Below the pieces are notes generated by a model, which was not told the origin of the DNA, did not search any database, and saw only the letters and a list, made by a program, of their open reading frames with translations. From positions 1,798,001-1,862,000 of the forward strand of contig NZ_CP025546.1 of assembly GCF_003614435.1 (NCBI RefSeq): DNA of 64,000 nt, read 5' to 3'. Made by a program: the position numbers and the translations under genes. Source of the stretch: Mycobacterium paragordonae. Lineage in GTDB: Bacteria > Actinomycetota > Actinomycetes > Mycobacteriales > Mycobacteriaceae. This document shows, piece by piece, positions 57,423-64,000 of this stretch; the first letter of the stretch is position 1, and the number at the start of each line of letters is the position of its first letter.

Positions 57423-58529
57423 TCAGCAACGAACTTGACGCGTCACGATCGACGGTCCCGCCAGGGGCGCCGGTAGCAGCCCAGGTGGGGCGTCGATCAC
57501 CGCGGGGATCGCATTGACCGCTGCCATGGCCGTCGCGGCGACACCAGGGTTCGTGGTGTCGCCCACAGACGGGTCGAGGTGGAGGTCAAGGGTCATGTTG
57601 GGCGAGCCTTCGATGCGGAACACCATGCCGCCGCGGCCGGGTTGCGCTGGACGCGGCCAGGTTTCGGGCCACGGTGTGGAGGTCACCGTCGCGAAGTATT
57701 GAACCGACACGACGGGTCGATCGTCGCTGATCGCGGAGAGCTGCCAGCGGTGAGCGCAGATCGTGTCCTTCGGAATCACACCGAGTGCGGTGTCGAGGTC
57801 GTGCGGCGCGAGGATCGTCTCCCAGGCCAGCGCGACTCTGTGGACCTCTACGCAGAGAGTGTCAGCGATGTAGCGCACCACCGGTTCCCAGTCGTTGTTG
57901 ACCTTGCCCACCGCGATGCGAATGGGAACATGGCCGTCCGGCTTTCCGAAACCCATTGACTCGTGCAGGACTTCCCATATCGGGTAGGCCAAGTCGAGGT
58001 CGAGTGCGTACTCGTCCATCCGATACGAATCGACCACGCCGGCACCCGACAGCAAGGCGGTAGGCAGGTTCAGGCTTACGAAGCCGGGTTCGCATCCGGT
58101 CGCATAGAAGGTCGCGCCACCCTTGCGCGCGGCGTGCTCGATCGGCTTACGCCAATGTGCCGGGGCCGCTTTCGGATAGACCATCGGGATTGCGGAGATG
58201 GTGACGACGTTGATGCCGGCTTCCAGGTAACCGACGATGTCCGCGATTACCTCCTCTTCGCGTCCGACGGCTGTCGCGCAGTAGGCGATGCAGTCCGGCT
58301 GGGTGTTCAGGACCGCGGCGACGTCGGCGGTCGCGGCGATGCCGACATCGGGGCGTCCACACAACCGACCGGCGTCCGCGCCGATCTTGGTGGGTGAGGA
58401 CACATTGACCCCGATCAAATCCAGTGCGGGGTCATCGATGATCGCCCGCAGGGCCACCCTTCCGGTCAGGCCGGTGCCGACATGAACCACGCGGCACTTG
58501 GTGGCCGCACTGCCACGAAGTGGAGTCAC
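57423..58529 (-). CDS. DapB-like NAD(P)-binding oxidoreductase
   Basis: A 368-residue protein with an N-terminal Rossmann domain (RVVHVGTGLTGRVALRAII) resembling dihydrodipicolinate-reductase N-domains. A C-terminal part shows YATGCEPGFVSLNLP and VVSVQYFATVTSTPWPETWP. Such mycobacterial proteins are not DapB itself and have unknown substrates, with steroid or amine metabolism suggested by context elsewhere. It is the first gene of the operon with the TetR gene. Confidence 0.8.
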   Translation of the reverse strand: MTPLRGSAATKCRVVHVGTGLTGRVALRAIIDDPALDLIGVNVSSPTKIGADAGRLCGRPDVGIAATADVAAVLNTQPDCIAYCATAVGREEEVIADIVGYLEAGINVVTISAIPMVYPKAAPAHWRKPIEHAARKGGATFYATGCEPGFVSLNLPTALLSGAGVVDSYRMDEYALDLDLAYPIWEVLHESMGFGKPDGHVPIRIAVGKVNNDWEPVVRYIADTLCVEVHRVALAWETILAPHDLDTALGVIPKDTICAHRWQLSAISDDRPVVSVQYFATVTSTPWPETWPRPAQPGRGGMVFRIEGSPNMTLDLHLDPSVGDTTNPGVAATAMAAVNAIPAVIDAPPGLLPAPLAGPSIVTRQVRC

Positions 58530-58611
58530 AGCTGTTGCCTCCCAATCGATTGCGTGTCCTGCCGAACGATGGCAAGCCGGTTCAACCGCATCCCGAGCCG
58601 ACGTTATCCAA

Positions 58612-58631
58612 TACTGTAGTATACAACAGTA
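58612..58631. promoter_or_regulatory. Palindromic operator, probable TetR site
   Basis: TACTGTAGTATACAACAGTA is an inverted repeat matching its complement at 18 of 20 positions. It lies 83 bp upstream of the oxidoreductase start and 20 bp beyond the end of the stress-protein gene. Low-GC palindromes of this size are typical TetR operators. Confidence 0.75.
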
Positions 58632-58650
58632 ATAGTTACTAGTGAGACAT

Positions 58651-59550
58651 TCAGGACTGACGCGCGACTATCACCGGGACCTTGGCCCGGTTGACTGCCG
58701 CCGCCCCGACCGATCCCAGCAACTTGCCGCGGAACGAACTGCAGCCGTGGCTGCCGACCACCAGCAGCTGCGCCTGTTGGGACGCCTCGATCAGGCACCG
58801 TGCCGGGTCGCCGATTTCGATGGTGCGGCGGATCACCACGTCGGGATAGCGTTCGTGCCAACCCGCCAGCCGTTCAGCGAGGCTCTCCTCCTCCTCGGAT
58901 AGCTGAGCGTCCCAGGTTGCGTCTTGGAACGAGCCCCGGTTGCCGGAAACCCAGGGTTCAGTCCAGACGTGCAACGCCACGAGGGCGACGCCTCGACGGG
59001 CGGCTTCCGCAAATGCAATGGCAGTCGCCGCTTCCGATGCCGGCGAGCCGTCGATGCCCACCAGGACCGGCGCCCGTGCGACATGGCCGTTCGTGGTCTG
59101 GGCATCGTGGGTCACGGCGACCGGGCAATGCGCGTGGTAGACCAGAGCCGCACTCACTGAGCCCAAGCCGCCGCCGGCCAACACGCCGCTATGTCCGCGG
59201 TGGCCGACCACGACCAGCTCCACCACTGCGGAAAGGTCCACCAGCGTCGGGACGGTGGCCGAATTGAACACCTTGCTGTCTATCTGTACGGGACCCGAAT
59301 CTGCGGTGCACTCCTCGGCGACCTTCGTCGCCGTCTCGACGAAGTAGTGAGCGCGCTGCCCCTGCCACTGTCTGAAGCCGGGCGGTGCGGCGATCTCCAA
59401 CCACTCCGGTAGGGGGGCGTCGGAGATGTGAACCAGAGTCAGGGGTGCCCGCCGCAGCACTGCATTACGGGCCGCCCACCTGACGGCACCCAGTGCCGCG
59501 GCTGAGCCATCAACGCATACCAAGATTGCGCCGCGTGGTGGTTGCCACAT
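58651..59550 (-). CDS. Universal stress protein, two Usp domains
   Basis: A 299-residue tandem Usp protein. Domain 1 starts AILVCVDGSAAALGAVRWA with the nucleotide loop VVGHRGHSGVLAGGGLGSVS. Domain 2 starts PVLVGIDGSPASEAATAIAF with VVGSHGCSSFRGKLLGSVGA. Both loops fit the G2xG9xG(S/T) ATP-binding pattern. Many mycobacterial Usp genes are DosR-controlled; only a weak box-like sequence (59638-59651) is seen upstream. The role is stress adaptation, details unknown. Confidence 0.93.
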   Translation of the reverse strand: MWQPPRGAILVCVDGSAAALGAVRWAARNAVLRRAPLTLVHISDAPLPEWLEIAAPPGFRQWQGQRAHYFVETATKVAEECTADSGPVQIDSKVFNSATVPTLVDLSAVVELVVVGHRGHSGVLAGGGLGSVSAALVYHAHCPVAVTHDAQTTNGHVARAPVLVGIDGSPASEAATAIAFAEAARRGVALVALHVWTEPWVSGNRGSFQDATWDAQLSEEEESLAERLAGWHERYPDVVIRRTIEIGDPARCLIEASQQAQLLVVGSHGCSSFRGKLLGSVGAAAVNRAKVPVIVARQS

Positions 59551-59822
59551 TTCAGTTCTTTTCTGATCGGCTACATACCCACCGCAGCATCACTCAGCGG
59601 GGCCCGCGAGTATCAGGGCCGAAGTGATGCAAGCCGAAGGACCAAAGACACCGTTTGATGCCCGGCGATTCGGGTGCGTAACGGCGCTCTCTGCGGCCGT
59701 TCTAGGCAGCGAAGAGGCGCTTACCTTGTGCGCGGAGTGTTTGCTGAATCGTCAGCGTCGGGTTGTGAACCCGGGTAGCATTCTCGCATCCTGTGCTTGT
59801 CGGGGATTGGGGGAGTCCGTCG

Positions 59823-61787
59823 ATGGACGGGTTGGAATTCGGGCGTTATCGCCTGATCGAATTGCTCGGCCGCGGCGGCATGGGCGAGGTCTGGCGCGCG
59901 TTCGACAATGAAACCCAACGTGTCGTTGCGGTGAAAGTGCTGCCGCCGCACCTGGCCGACGACCCGACGTTCGAGCAGCGATTCCGTCGAGAAGCGTTTG
60001 CCGCTGCCGGGCTGACCAATCCACACGTGGTGCCGATTCACAATTTCGGCGAGATCAATGGGCGACTGTATGTCGATATGCGGCTGATCGAGGGCCGCGA
60101 TCTGCACCACATCATCACTGAGGGTCCGCTTCCATTGCCTCGCGCCGTTTCCATTGTTGCCCAGGTCGCCTCGGCTCTGCAGGCCGCGCACCGTATCGGG
60201 TTGGTTCATCGCGACGTCAAACCGTCGAATGTCCTTGTCGACGAAGAGGATTTTGCGTACCTCATTGATTTCGGCATTGCTCGCGCTGCCGGGCAGACCA
60301 GTATGACCGCCACAGGCAACGTGATCGGCACCTGGGCCTACATGGCCCCGGAGAGACTGTCCACCGACAAGTCCGACGCGCGAGCCGATGTGTACGCCCT
60401 GGCCTGCTTGCTCCATGAGTGTTTGACGGGCAGTCAGCCATTTCCCGCAACGAGTCTCGAGCGACAGATCGCTGCACATATCGCCGAACCACCGCCACGA
60501 CCCTCGACGCTGCAGCCGACGGTGCCTTCGTCGATGGACGCCGTGATTGCCAAAGGCATGGCGAAGAGCCCCGATGACCGGTTCCAGACGGTGACGGACC
60601 TCGCAACTGCTGCGCGTGCCGCCGCGACGACCTACCCCGCGTCGACGCCACCTCCGACAGCGGCACCGCACGACGCGCAGACTCTCTGGTCGCCATCGGC
60701 GCCGCCCGGCGAGCCCCCCAATCCGGCTGCTGCACAGGGGTTTTACACCACAGACCCGACCCGGCAGCAGCTAGCTTCCGATGCTCACGGACCGGCTCCC
60801 CTGCTCTCGCCGCCTCCGCAGCCTCCGCAGCCTCCGGCCGCGCGGAACAAGACTCGGCGGATCGCTCTCGCCGGAGCCGGTGCGGTCGCCGTGATCATCG
60901 CGGTGGTCGCGGGCATAGCACTGCTGAACACGGGCAGCGACCGGCCGAAGCCCGCACCAACCAACAAGGCGCTGCCGAACACCGGTCCCTTCACCGGGAC
61001 TTTCACCGCAGCCTTCGGCCCCAAACTCATGTGGGACGGCACCGTCACGACGGGTGAAAGCGCCGATCCGGCTTTCTCGGTGACCTGGCCAGTGCGTTCG
61101 GCTTGTGGCAGCAACGGCTGTGTCGCCACCACCAAGACCAACGGTCATTCCGCCCCGAAGGAACTCGTGTTCGACAACATCGGCGGTCGCTGGGTCGCCG
61201 TAGGCATCGTGCGGCTGAAGTGTCACGGCGTCGAAACCGATGCGTGGCATGTCATTTCGCTGCAACCGCAGGCCAACGGATCGATGTCGGGCGAAGCCAC
61301 CGTCATCTGGGTCACCGGATGTTTCAACAAACGGACTCTGACGCTCAACCGAACCGCGGACACCGATGTTTCGGTGCTTACTGATCCGGGCGCGTTGCCG
61401 GCGCGCGTCGGGTCGCCGGCCGAGGCCCTTTGGGGGCGGTACGACAGCGTCACGACCTACGCCAACGGCTACAAAACCAAGCTTCAGCATTTTGGCGTGC
61501 ACACCGACTGTCTGCGCGCGGGCGACCGGTGTATCAGCCCGTTCCTGGCGTCGGACGGCAGCCAAACGTACGTTTACGCCAGCCAGACTTGGGTTTTGGA
61601 GAGGGAGTATGACGGAGCCTGCTCGAAGGGCGGCACCGATCACATCAAGTGGAATGCGACGTTGCCTCTTCCCCAACCGGCCCAGGACCCCATGGCTTCG
61701 CTGACCGGACACGGTTACAACGACGTGCTACAGGGGAAATGCCCTAGCCAGGCTTTCGACATAACGTTCACCCGCACCGGCGATTAG
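59823..61787 (+). CDS. Receptor-type serine/threonine protein kinase
   Basis: A 654-residue PknF/PknJ-like kinase. The catalytic domain (about 8-270) has the glycine loop LLGRGGMGEVW, the Lys in VAVKVL, HRDVKPSN and DFG in LIDFGIA, and the activation-loop TSMTATG with phosphorylatable Thr. A Pro-rich juxtamembrane linker follows, then one membrane helix (about 350-373). The extracytoplasmic domain of about 280 residues has paired Cys (SACGSNGC, TDCLRAGDRC). ATG 59823 with GGGGGAG upstream is chosen over GTG 59793. The signal sensed is unknown. Confidence 0.94.
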   Translation: MDGLEFGRYRLIELLGRGGMGEVWRAFDNETQRVVAVKVLPPHLADDPTFEQRFRREAFAAAGLTNPHVVPIHNFGEINGRLYVDMRLIEGRDLHHIITEGPLPLPRAVSIVAQVASALQAAHRIGLVHRDVKPSNVLVDEEDFAYLIDFGIARAAGQTSMTATGNVIGTWAYMAPERLSTDKSDARADVYALACLLHECLTGSQPFPATSLERQIAAHIAEPPPRPSTLQPTVPSSMDAVIAKGMAKSPDDRFQTVTDLATAARAAATTYPASTPPPTAAPHDAQTLWSPSAPPGEPPNPAAAQGFYTTDPTRQQLASDAHGPAPLLSPPPQPPQPPAARNKTRRIALAGAGAVAVIIAVVAGIALLNTGSDRPKPAPTNKALPNTGPFTGTFTAAFGPKLMWDGTVTTGESADPAFSVTWPVRSACGSNGCVATTKTNGHSAPKELVFDNIGGRWVAVGIVRLKCHGVETDAWHVISLQPQANGSMSGEATVIWVTGCFNKRTLTLNRTADTDVSVLTDPGALPARVGSPAEALWGRYDSVTTYANGYKTKLQHFGVHTDCLRAGDRCISPFLASDGSQTYVYASQTWVLEREYDGACSKGGTDHIKWNATLPLPQPAQDPMASLTGHGYNDVLQGKCPSQAFDITFTRTGD

Positions 61788-61849
61788 GACCCGCAGTTCG
61801 GACGGGCATGCAAACGCGGGCATTAAAAGACGGGCGTGAAAGTCGTGCG

Positions 61850-62311
61850 CTACCAAAGCACCCCATGATCGGTCGACAGAATGAACCCGTGATTGCCCTC
61901 GGTGTGGCAGTGCACGGCCCCCTGGTTGTCGACCGCGCATACCCCGCCGAGGGTCTGCACCCGGTACCCGGCGGGCAGCACGCCCAAGTTGTTGGTGAAC
62001 ATCTTCGCGTCCGAATGGCGGTACTGAGCGGGATGCGTGGCGTCGGCGAAGGTTTGGTTGGTGCCGGGTGGTGCGTCCGCGGGCACCGCGTCACACCCGA
62101 CCGGACCGCCGTTGGGCGCGAGGCCGCATGACCGCCCATCGGGCGTGGTGAAGTAGACCCAGGACCGGTACGAGGTCGTGTAGGTGCCCGAGGCAAGCGG
62201 GTAGCCGTCGAGGTCATCCACCGGAGGATCACCGGGTGCGGCGACTGCCGGTGCGACGGAGATCGTCATCGCACCCAGCGTGGCCAGCACCCAGAATCGC
62301 CATAGCTGCAT
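61850..62311 (-). CDS. Secreted protein of unknown function
   Basis: A 153-residue protein with a signal peptide (about 1-24, VLATLGAMTISVAPAVAAPG). The small Cys-containing domain has YRSWVYFTTPDGRSCGLAPN, PVGCDAVP, GGVCAVDNQGAVHCHTEG and an aromatic end STDHGVLW. Four Cys suggest two disulfides outside the membrane. It resembles mycobacterial secreted hypotheticals; function unknown. It converges on the kinase gene with a 62-bp gap. Confidence 0.78.
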   Translation of the reverse strand: MQLWRFWVLATLGAMTISVAPAVAAPGDPPVDDLDGYPLASGTYTTSYRSWVYFTTPDGRSCGLAPNGGPVGCDAVPADAPPGTNQTFADATHPAQYRHSDAKMFTNNLGVLPAGYRVQTLGGVCAVDNQGAVHCHTEGNHGFILSTDHGVLW

Positions 62312-62350
62312 CCGCTGACCCTATTCGGTCCGGCCGGGATGTGTGGCGGA

Positions 62351-62376
62351 CTTAGGACCCGAAGACCAGGGTCCTT
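62351..62376. promoter_or_regulatory. Inverted repeat between divergent exported-protein genes
   Basis: TTAGGACCC and GGGTCCTTA flank 8 bp (one mismatch). It lies 40 bp from the secreted-protein start and 46 bp from the lipoprotein start, so it could be a shared operator. It does not match the DosR consensus well (8 of 14). Confidence 0.45.
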
Positions 62377-62421
62377 AGTCTCTAATCGCATTGTGCGCGG
62401 GCGCCGATACTGGCGAACCTG

Positions 62422-62988
62422 ATGTGGGCAAACTTCTTCCGGGCCGTTGGGGCCACGTTGGCGACACTCGCGCTCGCGGGCTGCGGCTCGACGCCGAGTA
62501 AGCCTACGGTCGCGCCGTTCACCATCATCACTGGACCATCAAGCACCACCACCACCACCACCACCACGCGGGACCAGACGGGCGCAGGCCTGCCGCCGAT
62601 GAAGCACTTCCGGATCGGTGGTGACAGCTACGGGCCGGTGCAGGACTGCCACGTCGCCGACACCGCGGTCACCTGCACAGCGAGTTGGGACCGGCCATAT
62701 CAAGCGGATACCTACAGCGGAAGCTTCACCGGCACCCTGTCGGGGTTCACGATGACGGGGACGTGGACGACTCATCAGACCGGTCATGACGCGAACGACC
62801 CGCGCTGCCTGTGGCAGACGGACACGTCGGTGCCGACGACCTTTCAGTTCAGCCTGGACGGAACCGTCGTCGACCATTCCGGTCCGGGGCAATGGCGGAC
62901 AACTCGCAGCGGTAGTTGTTCGGGGGAAGAGTCCGGCACCAGCTCGGCCGCGGAGGGCGGCCCCACCGCCTGGAAAGTGCTCGACTAG
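62422..62988 (+). CDS. Putative lipoprotein
   Basis: A 188-residue protein with a lipoprotein signal (ATLATLALAGCGS; lipobox Cys at residue 21). A Thr-rich linker (SSTTTTTTTTRDQ) and a beta-rich domain with three Cys follow (DCHVADTAVTCTASW, RCLWQTD). It contains FTGTLSGFTMTGTWTTHQTG. The protein should be lipid-anchored outside the membrane. Function unknown. Confidence 0.82.
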   Translation: MWANFFRAVGATLATLALAGCGSTPSKPTVAPFTIITGPSSTTTTTTTTRDQTGAGLPPMKHFRIGGDSYGPVQDCHVADTAVTCTASWDRPYQADTYSGSFTGTLSGFTMTGTWTTHQTGHDANDPRCLWQTDTSVPTTFQFSLDGTVVDHSGPGQWRTTRSGSCSGEESGTSSAAEGGPTAWKVLD

Positions 62989-63042
62989 CTACCCAATTCC
63001 GTTGCAGCACAAGGATCATGGGCCATAGTGCAGGCCCGGGCG

Positions 63043-63510
63043 CTACGCGTTGCCCAGGACGATCTTGCTGAACAGCATCGCCGCCCAATAGGTGGCCAGC
63101 AGAGTCGACGCGAAGCCCAGCAAAGCAACGAAAATGGGCGGCGTCAAAACCAGGGCTCCCAGCTGCACGAGGAAAGTCCACGGATTGTCGTCCGCCGCGG
63201 GCGCGACCGACGACAACACCGAGGCATTCGCAGCCTCCGCACTCGCGTAGACATTCGCGCCGTTGGTCAGCGCCTGGGTGAATTGGTCATGGAAGTTCGC
63301 CGCCTGCGCCGAGGCTTTCTGAAAATCCTCGGCGTGCAAGCCGAACAGGCCGGCGATCGCCGTCGACACCTCATCGCCGGCGGCGCTGGCGATGTTGGTT
63401 GTTGGCACCGCAGCCCTCAGATGGGCGCAATCCAATTCCGATCCGATGGCTGCCAAATGGCGTGACGCGGCGATGAGACTTTCCGGCGCAACCTGCATCT
63501 TCGGCAGCAT
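63043..63510 (-). CDS. PE family protein with C-terminal membrane segment
   Basis: A 155-residue protein. The PE domain is recognisable (MLPKMQVAPESLIAASRHLA, then AGDEVSTAIAGLFGLHAEDFQ and FHDQFTQALTNGANVYASAE). A C-terminal hydrophobic stretch follows (ALVLTPPIFVALLGFASTLLA). The sequence is atypical near the start, so ATG 63510, ATG 63498 or the frame to 63576 are all possible. Divergent from another PE gene. Confidence 0.8.
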   Translation of the reverse strand: MLPKMQVAPESLIAASRHLAAIGSELDCAHLRAAVPTTNIASAAGDEVSTAIAGLFGLHAEDFQKASAQAANFHDQFTQALTNGANVYASAEAANASVLSSVAPAADDNPWTFLVQLGALVLTPPIFVALLGFASTLLATYWAAMLFSKIVLGNA

Positions 63511-63617
63511 ATCCACGACGCCGCAGGCCGACATCGGTTTCCGGCAAACCGCTCCCTGAACTCTCGACGGCGGCATAAGCTCCCGGCAATCGGGCGATCG
63601 AAGGGTGGAGCGGCGCT

Positions 63618-64000
63618 GTGTCGTATGTTGTTGCGTTTCCCGAACTGATGTCTGCCGCGGCCACCGACGTGTCTTCGATCGGTTCGGTGGTCGCTACCGC
63701 AAACGAGAGCGTCGCAGGCGCCACCACTGCGGTACTGGCCGCGGCCGAGGACGAGGTGTCGGCGGCGGTCGCCGCGCTATTTTCCGCCCACGGCGAGGGC
63801 TATCAAGTACTGAGCGCCCAGGTGGCCGTGTTTCAGCAGCGGTTCACGCAGGCCCTGGCCGGCGCGGCCGGAGCGTATGCCTCCGCTGAGGCGGCTGGCG
63901 CCGCGCCGCTGGCGGCGTTCGAGCAGGTGGCGCTTGGCATTCAGCGGATCCCTAGCACTCTGGCTGCCGGGTTCGCATCGCTGACCTCTGTGCAGGGTTC
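63618..64000 (+). CDS. PE family protein, cut by the window end
   Basis: From GTG 63618 (GGTGGAG upstream) the frame reads SYVVAFPELMSAAATDVSSI, then a full PE domain (AAEDEVSAAVAALFSAHGEGYQVLSAQ) and continues past 64000 with no stop. At least 127 residues are visible. The part beyond the PE domain (FEQVALGIQRIPSTLAAGFASL) resembles the PE-lipase linker seen in lipY above, so it may carry a C-terminal enzyme domain. Confidence 0.85.
   Translation, partial: MSYVVAFPELMSAAATDVSSIGSVVATANESVAGATTAVLAAAEDEVSAAVAALFSAHGEGYQVLSAQVAVFQQRFTQALAGAAGAYASAEAAGAAPLAAFEQVALGIQRIPSTLAAGFASLTSVQG

Noticed and set aside
59638..59651. Possible DosR box upstream of the two-domain stress protein
   Set aside because: Only 10 of 14 positions match, the inverted symmetry is poor and it sits about 90 bp from the start; too weak to list as a site.

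Overview
The window comes from a slow-growing Mycobacterium. It is GC-rich and carries PE, PPE and PE_PGRS genes, mycolata core genes, a LipY-type PE-lipase and a tmRNA whose tag reads ADSHQRDYALAA. Core gene order follows M. tuberculosis, in condensed form: PPE50/51-like genes, Rv3134c, devR, devS, Rv3131, tgs1, then agpS-fprA-prfB-(Rv3104c)-(Rv3103c)-ftsE-ftsX-smpB-ssrA and finally lipY. The species cannot be named from this sequence alone.

Region 1 (1-14.3 kb) is a DosR/DevR dormancy cluster. It holds the two-component system devR-devS, a universal stress protein, two Acg-type nitroreductase-like proteins, the triacylglycerol synthase tgs1 and a pyridoxamine-oxidase-like protein. Two nitric-oxide genes sit with it: a quinol-type NO reductase (norB) in an operon with a cysteine-containing membrane protein and a slipin, and a group III truncated haemoglobin directly behind tgs1. 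DosR-box-like palindromes lie in the norB/usp, Rv3131/tgs1 and acg promoter regions.

Region 2 (14.3-28.6 kb) has a pair of palindromic repeats and a 13E12-type HNH gene. The core block follows: agpS, divergent fprA and prfB, then a tightly overlapping operon mscS-like, Rv3103c-like, ftsE, ftsX, smpB, an AAA+ ATPase with TPR-like N-terminus, and a TPR/membrane protein. It ends with ssrA.

Region 3 (28.6-41.5 kb) is a 12.9-kb phage-like element integrated in the 3' end of ssrA, with a 21-bp identical repeat at both ends. It encodes an integrase, an excisionase/AlpA-like protein, a replication-initiator-like protein whose gene contains a 22-bp-period iteron array, HNH proteins, large terminase, portal, scaffold-like protein, major capsid protein and a connector. 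No tail or lysis genes are seen. It therefore looks like a capsid-encoding phage satellite, comparable in scale to phiRv1/phiRv2. An ISNCY-type insertion sequence with a target duplication sits at the end of its structural operon. The likely original ssrA terminator is now on the far side of the element.

Region 4 (41.5-55 kb) lies between the element and lipY. It holds a secreted Ser/Pro/Thr repeat protein, an FKBP, a coupled sulfotransferase/DUF1214-like pair with a divergent TetR, a steroid-reductase-like membrane protein, a DUF1206 protein, a CYP102-type P450-reductase fusion, a crotonase and a PE_PGRS protein. Two more degenerate copies of the ssrA 3' end (42156 and 46103) suggest repeated integrations at this site.

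Region 5 (55-64 kb) holds lipY, a small protein, a TetR/oxidoreductase operon with a clear palindromic operator, a two-domain universal stress protein, a receptor-type Ser/Thr kinase, a secreted protein, a lipoprotein and two PE genes, the last cut by the window end.
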